A stretch of DNA of 64,000 nt from DRTC01 sp964521025. GTDB lineage: Bacteria; Cloacimonadota; Cloacimonadia; Cloacimonadales; TCS61. The DNA is taken from NCBI GenBank assembly GCA_964521025.1, contig CAZFPK010000002.1:78093-142092 (forward strand), read 5' to 3'. The notes under the pieces are model-generated. The model searched no databases. It saw only the letters and a list, made by a program, of their open reading frames with translations, and had not been told where the DNA came from. Positions 1-8,638 of this stretch are shown in pieces. The position numbers and the translations under genes were made by a program. Each line of letters begins with the position of its first letter. The stretch's first letter is position 1.

Positions 1-2
1 AA

Positions 3-1409
3 CATTGTGATTATAATTCAGGTGAAATTTACTGTAGTAATAATCAGTATCAGTTTTTAATTCTTGAGCACAATATAAACGATAATCCTCTTTTTGTTAA
101 TCCCGATAATAATGAATTTACTCTCCAATGGAATGAACATGCTTTCAGTCCCTGCATAGATTCGGGAGACCCGGAAATGGAATGGGATATTGACGAAACC
201 CCACCCGATATGGGTTGTTATCCTACCGAAATAGAACATGATTACCATCTCACTACAGCAGAAGTGAACAGATACCGTTATCGCTCAATTCCGGTTATAG
301 ATAATATTGTTGCTAATGCCGATGCAACTACATATATATGTGCTCCGGTGGAAGAACAAACAACATATTTTAGAATATTTAATCAAATAGGAAATGAAAA
401 AAAATGGTTAGGAGAGACAGAAACTTGGATAGGAAATTTAGATTTAATTTATTCTTTTGAGGGTTACAAAATTCAAACAACTGGAAATGATGTTAATATT
501 CCTACATCTGGAGAAACTTTACCGGAAGAAACACTTGTGGAATTAGGTGCAGGTTCAAACTGGGTAGGATATTTCATCAGAGAATCTATGACAATTAGTG
601 ATGCATTTATTGGTATTTGGGATAAACTTCAATCAGTTTGCAGTGAAGATTGGGCTTGGAAAAATGATACTATACCATCCGAACGATGCACATTAATATA
701 TGGGAAGATGTATATTGTCTCCGTAAGTGAAGCATGTAATTTTGTTTATGGACAAGGAGTTCCTGTAGATCCAAAAGAACGCAAAATGACTGAAGGATTT
801 TATTATGTGGAAACACCCGAATATACTCCGATCAACATCTTAAGTTTAGATGATTCATCAGTTCAGGAAGTCGGTGTTTTCCTGGAGGGAGAATGTATCG
901 GTGCAACCAAAGTTGAAGAATTTCCGTTGCAGATTCTTGCTTTTGCCGATTATGGAGAAAGAGAATCCGGAGATGTCTCTTTTGAATTCTATTATGGAGA
1001 CAGGAATTATCGACAAACAAAAGTATATTCTTTTTATGATGAAAAAATCGGTCAATTTACAGATGCAAAGATCGATCTCGAACCCTATAAATTCAACACG
1101 ATAACTTTTGGAGAGCCGTCTGAAATACCTTCGAAACTTGAACTTTTAGGCAATTATCCTAATCCTTTCAAACCAAACACTACAATCAGTTATTCCATCC
1201 CTTCGGAAGCTAATGTACGACTTACTATCTACAATATCAAAGGTCAGAAGATCAAAGAACTGGCAAATGGTATTCATACAGCTGGAGAATATTCGATCCT
1301 TTGGGACGGAACTAACGAATCAGGAAAACCAATTTACAGTGGAATTTATCTGTATAGATTAACTGCCGACAAAGAAAGTTCAATAAAGCGGATGCTGTTG
1401 CTGAAGTAA
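3..1409 (+). CDS. Secreted beta-helix-type protein with type IX-like C-terminal sorting domain (5' partial)
   Basis: The reading frame is open from the first codon of the window (position 3), so the gene starts outside and 468 residues are visible. An internal ATG at 177 is not the start, because the sequence before it reads as the typical end of a parallel beta-helix repeat protein (NPLFVNPDNNEF ... FSPCIDSGDP). A middle region of about 270 residues follows with no family I recognise. The last ~85 residues are a FlgD-Ig/type IX sorting-like module: NYPNPFKPNTTISY, YNIKGQKIKEL, WDGTNESGKPIYSGIYLYRL and the terminal KRMLLLK. The protein is probably exported and surface-attached. Its precise role is unknown. 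The downstream gene at 1608 has the same architecture. Confidence 0.85.
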   Translation, partial: HCDYNSGEIYCSNNQYQFLILEHNINDNPLFVNPDNNEFTLQWNEHAFSPCIDSGDPEMEWDIDETPPDMGCYPTEIEHDYHLTTAEVNRYRYRSIPVIDNIVANADATTYICAPVEEQTTYFRIFNQIGNEKKWLGETETWIGNLDLIYSFEGYKIQTTGNDVNIPTSGETLPEETLVELGAGSNWVGYFIRESMTISDAFIGIWDKLQSVCSEDWAWKNDTIPSERCTLIYGKMYIVSVSEACNFVYGQGVPVDPKERKMTEGFYYVETPEYTPINILSLDDSSVQEVGVFLEGECIGATKVEEFPLQILAFADYGERESGDVSFEFYYGDRNYRQTKVYSFYDEKIGQFTDAKIDLEPYKFNTITFGEPSEIPSKLELLGNYPNPFKPNTTISYSIPSEANVRLTIYNIKGQKIKELANGIHTAGEYSILWDGTNESGKPIYSGIYLYRLTADKESSIKRMLLLK

Positions 1410-1428
1410 CACATAGCTCCGCTTTGTG
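1410..1428. repeat. Small hairpin next to the stop codon
   Basis: CACATAGC-TCC-GCTTTGTG forms an 8-bp stem with one mismatch immediately after the stop codon at 1409. It resembles the CGCAAAGC-TCT-GCTTTGCG hairpins at 3899 and 7687, which also follow sequence coding for a sorting-domain end. No clear T-run follows, so it may be a processing or repeat element rather than a terminator. Confidence 0.45.
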
Positions 1429-1438
1429 AAAGAAAAAC

Positions 1439-1499
1439 AACTTCCGAAGTTTAAAAATACTCTTAGTATTAATACTTTAGTATTACAACTTCGGAAGTT
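1439..1499 (+). terminator. Long inverted repeat, probable transcription terminator
   Basis: The 13-mer at 1439-1451 (AACTTCCGAAGTT) pairs with its exact reverse complement at 1487-1499. The loop holds two further AATACT/AGTATT palindromes. The repeat lies between two genes read in the same direction and is followed by T-rich sequence. A related but imperfect element occurs near 61546-61577. Confidence 0.5.
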
Positions 1500-1607
1500 T
1501 GTTCTGAATCAGTTTTTTCCAAAAATATCAAAAATCCGCTTATCTCTAATAATTGAAGAGAACTAAAAAAGATTAGTAGAAGTCGGGGGAATAAGATAAA
1601 AAATATC

Positions 1608-3875
1608 ATGAAAAGAAAACAATATATTTTATTATGCTTTTTTATTTGTGCTAATTTATGGTTACAATCCGCCATCTTTGAAATAAAATTAGACGGCACC
1701 GGTGATTTCACTACCATCCAGGAAGGTATTAATGAATCCGCAAATGGAGATACTATTCTCGTTTATCCCGGGACATATTACGAAAACATTAATTTCAGCG
1801 GTAAAGACATTACGGTTGCCAGCCTATTACTGACAACTGGAGAGGAAAGCTATATTAATAATACAGTAATCGATGGTAATCAGAATGGTAGTGTCGTTGT
1901 TTTTGAAAATAATGAAACAGATAATGCCCTTCTCATGGGTTTCAGAATTCAAAATGGATCTGGTTATAATGATGTTTACGCAAATTTGGGCGGTGGTATA
2001 TTCATAAACTTTTCTTCACCATCTTTAAAATATTTGTTAGTTCAAAATAATTATGCTAGAGGTGGAGGTGGTATCCATTTCTCGTCATCAAATGCATATC
2101 TCGAAGCTGTAAATGTAAAATCAAATCACGCATATACTGTTGGTGGTGGTATTAAAATTGGACGTTTACCACCAAATCCTATTAATTCGAGTATAACATT
2201 CAGTTCCAATAATAAATGCAGCATTTACAATAATTCTGCTGGTTATACCTCAGAAATTTATATTTCAGAAAATCATACCCCTATAATTAATATTTATGTT
2301 GATACTCTTTCAATATTCGAACCGGATTGGAATTTTGTATCACAATTTCCAAATATAAGTTTAAATATTGACCATGAGTGGTTAGAACAAGTAGAAAATG
2401 ACCTTTATGTTAGTCCTGATGGAAATGATAATAACAGTGGTTTAACAGAAGATGAACCTTTAAAAACAATTCAATGGGCATTAACAAAGATTAAAGCAGA
2501 TAGTCAAAACTCAAGAAATATTTATCTAGATGAAGGAACATATTCACCTGCTTTTAGTGAACAGTTGTTTCCTTTGAATATGAGAGCTCATGTAAATATA
2601 ATCGGTGCTGGGATTGATGAAACATTTTTGGAAGATCCAGTTGGTAGAGCTTCTTTCATTTATGCTTGGTTCGATGAAAATATATCAATATCATCTTGCA
2701 CATTTAGAAATAGAACTGGAGATTATCTTTTCTATTCTTCACTTTTTTTATCATATTCTGATACAAATCTATCAGAAATAAAGATAGAAAATTGTGAAAG
2801 TGAAAGTCGTTCTTCTATTTATAGCAACTATATGGATATAGAATTAAACAATGTTCAAATAATTAATAATCGTGGCTTTTCTTCAGTTGGAATATCTACA
2901 TACCAACAGGAAAATCAGGCAATCTTAAATAATTGTATATTTGTTGGAAACGACCAATATGAACAAACTTGTGGTGGAGGTGCATTACATATTTACAATA
3001 TGAATTATGCAAGGATAACTAATTGTTTATTTGCCAAAAACCATGCTTTTGATAATATGTGGCCCAATGCTAATATTTATTTATTGGAAAATGATTCAGT
3101 CGATTTTTATAATAATACCATTTATGATAATACCAGTAATGGAGGAGCAATAGCTGTCGGAGGAGGAGGAACGATCAACATCAAGAATAGTATCATTTAT
3201 AATAACATTAATTATCAATTTCAAATCCATCGAGGAGATGAACCGAGTTATGTGAATGTTTCTCATAGTCTCATTCAGGGTGGAACTAATCCCTCCATTT
3301 TAAATATTACCGGAACAGAACCTTACGGAGTGGAATTTATATGGGGAGAAGGAATAATCGATTCATTCCCTGATTTAATCGGAGGAGATGATGAATATGA
3401 TCCGCTCTTTTATCAACTTTCCGCTTTTTCTCCCTGCATCGATGCCGGAACACCTGATACGACAGGTTTGAACCTTCCCGCCTACGATCTTGCCGGTAAT
3501 CCTCGTATTTATGGAGATGCTATCGATATCGGAGCGTATGAATGGCAGGGAACGAATATTGAAAATGACGAATTTCTAATATCTAATATCAAATTAAAAA
3601 ACTACCCGAATCCCTTTGGAACTAAATCTAATAAAGCAGGAACCACAATTTCTTTCAATCTCACAGAATCCGGTCAGGCAGTGGTCGATATCTATAATAT
3701 CAAAGGACAGAAGATCAAAACCTTGATGGATGCTTATACTTCTCCGGGATCATTTGAATTGATTTGGAATGGAAAAGATGATAATAATCAAAAAATCGCA
3801 TCCGGAACTTATTTTTATAGATTAACTCTGGATGGAGAGGAGAGAGCTTACGAGAAGATGCTGCTGGTGCAGTAA
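1608..3875 (+). CDS. Secreted right-handed parallel beta-helix protein with type IX-like sorting domain
   Basis: 755 residues. Residues 1-21 form a signal peptide (MKRKQYILLCFFICANLWLQ). The beta-helix region starts with GTGDFTTIQEGINESANGDT, the usual opening of pectin-lyase-fold proteins, and continues with asparagine-rich rungs (NNYARGGGGIHFSSSNA, NCIFVGNDQYEQTCGGGALH). A second DGNDNNSGLTEDEPLKTIQWAL segment near residue 265 starts another helix. SPCIDAGTPDTTG and NPRIYGDAIDIGAYEW close the helix, and the FlgD-Ig sorting tail (NYPNPFGTKSNKAGTTISF ... GTYFYRL ... KMLLVQ) follows. The likely role is a surface or secreted carbohydrate-binding or -degrading protein; no catalytic residue can be assigned. 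No good ribosome-binding site lies close to the ATG, only a GGGGGA about 20 bases upstream. Confidence 0.85.
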   Translation: MKRKQYILLCFFICANLWLQSAIFEIKLDGTGDFTTIQEGINESANGDTILVYPGTYYENINFSGKDITVASLLLTTGEESYINNTVIDGNQNGSVVVFENNETDNALLMGFRIQNGSGYNDVYANLGGGIFINFSSPSLKYLLVQNNYARGGGGIHFSSSNAYLEAVNVKSNHAYTVGGGIKIGRLPPNPINSSITFSSNNKCSIYNNSAGYTSEIYISENHTPIINIYVDTLSIFEPDWNFVSQFPNISLNIDHEWLEQVENDLYVSPDGNDNNSGLTEDEPLKTIQWALTKIKADSQNSRNIYLDEGTYSPAFSEQLFPLNMRAHVNIIGAGIDETFLEDPVGRASFIYAWFDENISISSCTFRNRTGDYLFYSSLFLSYSDTNLSEIKIENCESESRSSIYSNYMDIELNNVQIINNRGFSSVGISTYQQENQAILNNCIFVGNDQYEQTCGGGALHIYNMNYARITNCLFAKNHAFDNMWPNANIYLLENDSVDFYNNTIYDNTSNGGAIAVGGGGTINIKNSIIYNNINYQFQIHRGDEPSYVNVSHSLIQGGTNPSILNITGTEPYGVEFIWGEGIIDSFPDLIGGDDEYDPLFYQLSAFSPCIDAGTPDTTGLNLPAYDLAGNPRIYGDAIDIGAYEWQGTNIENDEFLISNIKLKNYPNPFGTKSNKAGTTISFNLTESGQAVVDIYNIKGQKIKTLMDAYTSPGSFELIWNGKDDNNQKIASGTYFYRLTLDGEERAYEKMLLVQ

Positions 3876-3933
3876 TACGGAACTCTGTTCTGGTGTAACG
3901 CAAAGCTCTGCTTTGCGACTGTAGATGGAAACT
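3857..3933. repeat. Repeat segment A, copy 1 (end of sorting domain plus 3' flank)
   Basis: The last codons of the 1608 gene (KMLLVQ-stop) plus about 60 bases of flank recur at 7645-7721 with few differences. The segment contains the hairpin CGCAAAGC-TCT-GCTTTGCG at 3899-3917. Confidence 0.8.
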
Positions 3934-4029
3934 GTTAAACCGGCTTTCAACGGATTTTTCCGATTAAAAATCATCTGTTATTATGAAATTCACAAAGCGG
4001 GAGCTTGGTGTTACAAACAAAATTTAATT

Positions 4030-4157
4030 GACAACAGAAAATCCTTTTTTAGAAACGATACAGAAGTAATTAAGTGATCCTGAATTGGAAATCTAACCGG
4101 CCGGAAATTAGATTTTGGAATTATAATCAGCGGATTTATCTCACGAAAAGAAAAGAT
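4030..4157. repeat. Repeat segment B, copy 1
   Basis: This ~128-bp stretch (beginning GACAACAGAAAATCC) recurs at 7521-7645 with roughly 85% identity by eye. It has no coding sense. The rest of 3934-4389 is AT-rich with no gene that I can support, only the region just upstream of the 4390 start. Confidence 0.75.
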
Positions 4158-4389
4158 TTATTTTTTCGATATTCGATTTTAAATATTCAATATTCAATTC
4201 ACCCCCCCCATTTCATAAAACCTTATTTTGCAAGAAGTTATAAAGTAAATAAAACTCTAAACGAAATAAACAATACTTTTGATTTTAAACGAAATATTAT
4301 TCAAGGATTAGGTAGATTCAAGTTTCCTTTTTAAAAAAATTTGCACTTTATATCTTTTCAAAAAAAATTAAAAAAAGGAGATAAGAAAA

Positions 4390-4730
4390 ATGAAAAAGAT
4401 ATCAATTTTTGTCGGAATTATTGTTTTGATCATGGTTTGTAATGCACAAACTTATGTAGGTGGGGAGTTAATATACAATACGACATGGGAAAGTTCAGGT
4501 AATCCATATTATGTTACGGACGATATTATTGTTAATGAGAATGTTACTTTAACTATAGAAAACGGTGTTAATTTGTTCTTTTATCAAGAAAAATCGCTTA
4601 TAGTACATGGGATTTTAAATGCTTTTGGAAATTAAACAGCTAATATTTTTTTTGATGAATATGCACTGGATGATAAGTGGGGAGGTATTCACTATTTCAA
4701 CAATCACATTAATACAAATTCGATTTTACT
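4390..4730 (+). pseudogene. Truncated beta-helix protein gene (in-frame stop, then cut off)
   Basis: A good ribosome-binding site (AAAAAAGGAGATAAG) precedes the ATG. The first 81 codons give a signal peptide (MKKISIFVGIIVLIMVCNAQ) and the start of a beta-helix protein (VTLTIENGVNLFFYQEKS, LIVHGILNAFGN). A TAA at 4633-4635 interrupts it, but the same frame continues with TANIFFDEYALDDKWGGIHY and further residues. This is what the intact homologue at 34989 (minus strand) has in the corresponding place (TESDSIYFTAQDTTAGWHGL). Homology stops at about 4725-4735, where a transposase fragment on the other strand begins. The gene is therefore dead, by a nonsense codon and by truncation. Confidence 0.75.
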
Positions 4731-4822
4731 GTTTTGCGACAGACTTCCACTTCCCTCGCTATCCGGCTGATGCTTTCTCCATCACGATAACTCCGAATAA
4801 TAATTTCCTGTTTCTTATGCAC
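4727..4822 (-). pseudogene. IS21-type transposase (IstA) N-terminal fragment
   Basis: Reading the minus strand from a GTG at 4822, preceded by GGAGG, gives HKKQEIIIRSYRDGESISRI followed by AREVEVCRKTV. This is the N-terminal helix-turn-helix signature of IS21-family IstA transposases (a DG.SI..IAR..GVSRKTV pattern). Only about 32 codons remain before the frame runs into the beta-helix pseudogene and stops. No terminal repeats or IstB could be found. It is a scar of an insertion and deletion. Family assignment rests on this short motif only. Confidence 0.55.
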
Positions 4823-5433
4823 GCCGACCATCCTCCCATAACACTTCTGTAAAATTTTTTTTATTACAGGATAGGATCGATGGAGAGCTATAAAAATTGA
4901 ATAGAAAATTATTATATGCTACAAAATTTCCCGATGAAATGTCGGGAACTCCAGTCGTCCTACGGACTCTTTCCATTCCCGACATTTCATGTTCAACCCG
5001 TAGGAAATTTATCCAGCGGGATTCAACCTTCAAAGTCGCTGAATTTTCTAATCATCATAAACTCATTTTTTCCTCCCTTTTTTGATTTCAACCAGTAACT
5101 TTTCAACTGAAATCTCCAACACTTTTTCAAGTGAAGAAAACAATTTGGAGATTTGGTGATTTAATTTCGAGTTCCATAAATCGTCATCCAAGCACAAACT
5201 CCAGTCGAGTGGATATAAAATATCTCCAAAATTCACCCCGTTGGATATCGATAAAAGTATTTATTATGATTATATCCATTCAAATATTTTGGCGTTCTGT
5301 ATTTTCAAATTAATCTCTATTTCTTTAAGTCTTTATGGTAGAATATCACCAAATATCTTGACGGATAAATTCAATTCGAGCAATTGAAATTTGATTCCGA
5401 AAAGGATTAATTAATGGCTCGAAAGGACTAGAA
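4823..5433. other. Gene-free stretch with a 15-bp inverted repeat
   Basis: No credible gene is visible. ATGAAATGTCGGGAA at 4934-4948 is the exact reverse complement of 4976-4990, with a 27-base loop that itself contains AGTC/GACT pairing. The remainder is AT-rich. The last bases form the leader of the gene at 5434, whose start is set by AAAGGA just before ATG. Confidence 0.5.
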
Positions 5434-6720
5434 ATGAGAGGAAGAGAAAATACGGAAGATTGGCTGACACTCGATAATGCCGCCAAGATCTATCCGGCAA
5501 CCTCGGCAGAAAAATCTCCAGCTGTTTTCCGTTTGCTGGTAACTCTATCCGATCCGATAAAATTATTGTTGTTGCAGCGGGCTTTGCAAAAAGTCATACT
5601 TCGTTGTCCGTATTTCCAGGTTTATTTGAAACGAGGATTTTTCTGGTATTATTTGCAAAGACATAACAATATTCCTGAAGTTCAGCTACTGGAACCGATT
5701 CCAAATCCTTCTTTTTCGAAAAAGGAAAAAACTACTCATTTACTTCGGGTCGATGCCAGGGAAAACAAAATGGCGATCGATTTTTCTCATATTATCACGG
5801 ATGGGAACGGGGCTCTCAGGTTTTTATTAACTCTTATTTCCGAATATTTAAAATTATGTGGAATTAAGAGCGTAAGAAATACCGGTATTTTAAATCCGGT
5901 TGAAAAACCGGATACCGATGAATATGAAGATGCTCACCGGAAATTCTTTAAAGGAGGAATTCCCAAACCTGAAGACCTTTCTCCTGCTTTTCATCTTCCG
6001 GGAAAGCCATTCAAACAGCAGAAATTTATAGTAATTACCGGTAAAATGCCGGTTGCTCAAATGCTGGATTTAGCCAGAGAAAAAAATGTAACTCTAACCG
6101 AATACCTGGTTGCTCTTTATATGTCCTGCCTGCTCCAAATCTTTGAAGATGAAATCAGGAACGGAAGAAAACCGAAAAGATCGGTGATTCGGTTGGAAGT
6201 TCCGGTGAATATGAGACAATTTTATAAATCGAGAACAATGCGGAATTTTTCACTTTATGTCTCTCCTGAAATCGATCTGAAGCTGGGAAATTACACTTTT
6301 GACGAGCTGCTGAAACGAGTCCACCATAGTTTGCAAATGCAGATCGATAGCAAAGAACTCGGCAGACAGATTTCTCGAAATGTTGGAGCAGAACTCAATC
6401 CGGTGGTGCGGGTTTTACCTCTTTTTTTAAAAGATCTGCACCTGTCCTGGTTGTATTCGAGAATGTGTGAAAATGTCTATTCCGGTGTTTTGTCCAACCT
6501 CGGAAAAGTGAATATCCCAAAAGAAATGAAACCATCGATAAAGTCGTTCCGGGTTCTGCTTTATCCAAACCGGGTGATGAAGAAAAGTTGTGCGCTTATC
6601 AGCTATCAAAACGATTTGCATATAACTTTTTGCAGTTGTATCGAAAGCCGGGAATTGGAAAGACTTTTCTTTACAAAAATCAGCGAGTCGGGAATTGCTG
6701 TTAAAGTGACGGAGGAATAA
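5434..6720 (+). CDS. Alcohol acetyltransferase / condensation-domain-like acyltransferase
   Basis: 428 residues with no signal peptide. The HxxxDG motif of the condensation/alcohol-acyltransferase superfamily is at residues 119-124 (DFSHIITDGNGALRFL). The surrounding pattern, an N-terminal half starting with a substrate-mimic strand and a C-terminal half with SYQNDLHITF near the end, fits the AATase-type (PF07247-like) fold. Such enzymes move acyl groups from acyl-CoA or carrier proteins to alcohols or amines; the substrate here is unknown. The stop codon is one base from the ATG of the next gene, so the two are translated together. In other bacteria this family commonly sits beside a small zinc-ribbon membrane protein like the one found here. 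The start is chosen for the AAAGGA site eight bases upstream. Confidence 0.75.
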   Translation: MRGRENTEDWLTLDNAAKIYPATSAEKSPAVFRLLVTLSDPIKLLLLQRALQKVILRCPYFQVYLKRGFFWYYLQRHNNIPEVQLLEPIPNPSFSKKEKTTHLLRVDARENKMAIDFSHIITDGNGALRFLLTLISEYLKLCGIKSVRNTGILNPVEKPDTDEYEDAHRKFFKGGIPKPEDLSPAFHLPGKPFKQQKFIVITGKMPVAQMLDLAREKNVTLTEYLVALYMSCLLQIFEDEIRNGRKPKRSVIRLEVPVNMRQFYKSRTMRNFSLYVSPEIDLKLGNYTFDELLKRVHHSLQMQIDSKELGRQISRNVGAELNPVVRVLPLFLKDLHLSWLYSRMCENVYSGVLSNLGKVNIPKEMKPSIKSFRVLLYPNRVMKKSCALISYQNDLHITFCSCIESRELERLFFTKISESGIAVKVTEE

Positions 6721-6721
6721 A

Positions 6722-7423
6722 ATGCAGGTTTGCAAAAGATGTGGCGTGGAAATCGAGGAAAGACTCAAAAGTTGTCCGCTTTGTAAGTTACCTCTTGGAA
6801 ATAATTTCGAGCCGATCGAAACTAAAATCATTAAATCCCAATCCATTGTTCCAAAAATAATCAGACAAACAAAATCCTGGATCTGGGAGTTAGTAACATT
6901 TCTCTCATTTGCCACATTTATCGTGATCTTTGCAGTAGATTTTGCTTACGGAACAAAAATAACCTGGTCGAGATTTCCGCTTGCTTCCATCATTTTTGTC
7001 TGGCTGACATTCACTTTAATGATCCGTTTGAAAAAGCGAACTTATCTTCTCATCATAGTCGAATCTTTGATTTTATTGTTGCTGTTGAGGGTTTTGGACC
7101 TATTCATCACGGCAAAACCGTGGTTTTTCAGATTAGCTTTACCAATAGTTCTGTGTTTGAGTTTAATCTCGATTTTATCGATTTTGTTTGTGAGAAAAAA
7201 CAGACTTTCGATTTTCGGAATTCTGGCAACCTGTATGACGAACAGTGGATTTTTTTTACTTTTCCTGGATGCGATTTTGCACAGTTTTACGAAAGGGAAA
7301 CCGTTCATCAGCTGGTCGATCGTTGCTTTTGCCTGCATCATTCCGTTGGTCGTTTTCCTGCTCTATTTCCAAAAAAAATTGAAGAAAAAGGGAATCGACC
7401 TGCAAAGATATTTCCATATTTAA
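6722..7423 (+). CDS. Zinc-ribbon multi-spanning membrane protein (DUF6320-like)
   Basis: 233 residues. The N-terminus holds a rubredoxin-like zinc ribbon, CKRCGVEIEERLKSCPLC (residues 4-21), followed by a linker and about six hydrophobic helices (for example WELVTFLSFATFIVIFAVDF, LIIVESLILLLLLRVL, IPLVVFLLYF). It is coupled to the acyltransferase at 5434. The pair is a recurrent partnership, and I infer that the membrane protein anchors or serves the acyltransferase at the inner membrane. The biochemical role is unknown. Confidence 0.7.
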   Translation: MQVCKRCGVEIEERLKSCPLCKLPLGNNFEPIETKIIKSQSIVPKIIRQTKSWIWELVTFLSFATFIVIFAVDFAYGTKITWSRFPLASIIFVWLTFTLMIRLKKRTYLLIIVESLILLLLLRVLDLFITAKPWFFRLALPIVLCLSLISILSILFVRKNRLSIFGILATCMTNSGFFLLFLDAILHSFTKGKPFISWSIVAFACIIPLVVFLLYFQKKLKKKGIDLQRYFHI

Positions 7424-7520
7424 AAGTCAACCTTGAAGAAGTTTAAAAGTAGTCTTCTTCCTGCCGGACTTTTTTCAGCTGTGAAGGCAAACTAACAGCA
7501 TCTCTTACTAACCGTTAATC

Positions 7521-7721
7521 GACAACGGAAAATCCCTTTTTAGAAACGACTTAGAAGGAATTAAGCGAGCCTGAATTGGAAATCTAACCGACCGTAAATT
7601 ATATTTTGGAATTATAATTAGCGGGTTTATCAATGAAAAGAAAAGATGCTGTTGGTGCAGTAACACGGAACTCTGTTCTGTTGTAACGCAAAGCTCTGCT
7701 TTGCGACTGTAGATCGAAACT
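7521..7721. repeat. Repeat segments B then A, copy 2 (remnant of a sorting-domain gene end)
   Basis: 7521-7645 matches 4030-4157 (segment B), and 7645-7721 matches 3857-3933 (segment A). In copy 1 A precedes B, separated by about 97 bases; here B is joined directly to A. Segment A starts with codons for KMLLVQ-stop although no gene precedes it. It also carries the hairpin CGCAAAGC-TCT-GCTTTGCG at 7687-7705. The rest of 7424-7852 holds nothing recognisable apart from the terminator at 7787. Confidence 0.75.
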
Positions 7722-7786
7722 TGTTTAAGAAATACAAAATAAAAGTATGAACTTTCTTTAACAATTACATTCCTATAACCATCTAA

Positions 7787-7822
7787 AAACCTTCAATCAG
7801 GCAATTACCAGACTGAAGGTTT
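7787..7822. terminator. Bidirectional terminator between convergent units
   Basis: AAACCTTCA (7787-7795) pairs with TGAAGGTTT (7814-7822) around an 18-base loop. It lies between the plus-strand pair ending at 7423 and the minus-strand gene ending at 7853. Confidence 0.5.
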
Positions 7823-7852
7823 AATATTTTAGAGAGTAATGCAGCTGCGGGA

Positions 7853-8467
7853 TTAATTCAAATTAGTTTTTTTCTTCCTTGTAAATTTCATTTTCTTTTT
7901 ATCCTGTTTTCTGTATATTTCTCCCGAATATTTAGAAATTTTTGTCTTCCTATCGTTGTTAAATTCTTGTTTATTATGGTTTCTTCTCGTTTCATCCGTC
8001 GAAGCAACCACATAATAGAATTTCAAATCGTCTGCAATTACTTCGCTCCAACTTGTTCCGGAAATTCCATCTGCTTCCAAAATCCAGTTTTCAGAAGATT
8101 CGTAAGGATCATTCGAGGAATAGATTTTGTATGACGATGCTTCTTCGACTTCATCCCATTCAATATTAATAATATCCGATTCGATATAAATTGTTATATT
8201 ATCGGGTGGATTCATAATCTCGACAGGAAAAAGCCGTAACCAATTACTTTCGTTCGTAATTTTAAAATCCTGAACCGTAATCAGTCCGAAAGCATCGACT
8301 TCGACAGTTCCGCTTTGGATTATAAGACTATCGGGCATTTGCACATTTTCCCAGGAATAAATTTCACCGGCAGTAATTTCAAAATTGTGTAATCTTCGTG
8401 GAGTTACATCGACAAAAGCGGAATCCAACGGATTTGGAAACATCCAATGTGTTGCTAACCGCATCAA
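7853..8467 (-). pseudogene. 3' part of the glycosidase-like/esterase gene, separated by an in-frame TGA
   Basis: This is in the same frame as the gene at 8639-11233. From the TGA at 8639-8641 the frame continues without another stop (LDWTEEQFDFQRDYSFPAFS ...) into this open frame and ends at 7853. The segment adds a linker and a C-terminal fibronectin-III-like domain (NITIYIESDIINIEWDEVEE, SSYKIYSSNDPYESSENW, KFYYVVASTDE), then a tail rich in Lys and Arg. The same terminal domain closes several other exported proteins here. At DNA level the domain is nearly identical to 11350-11574. An independent start at ATG 8464 or TTG 8467 is possible, but a free FN3 tail without a signal peptide would make little sense. 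Confidence 0.65.
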
Positions 8468-8638
8468 TACTCTCCATTCATCTTGATCATCGATGATCGA
8501 ACCGGTAAAACTCTGATTCCAGGGAGTAGCAAAAGTAATATTCAGATTATGATAAGTGTAATTATTTCCGGTAAAATTGGAAAAAGCCGGGAAACTGTAA
8601 TCGCGTTGAAAATCGAACTGTTCTTCTGTCCAGTCGAG

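Noticed and set aside
3899..3917. CRISPR-like repeat (hairpin seen several times)
   Set aside because: Copies are kilobases apart at gene ends, not regularly spaced with spacers; no cas genes.
5131..5313. Small plus-strand frame of 60 codons
   Set aside because: No family features, atypical composition, no ribosome-binding site.
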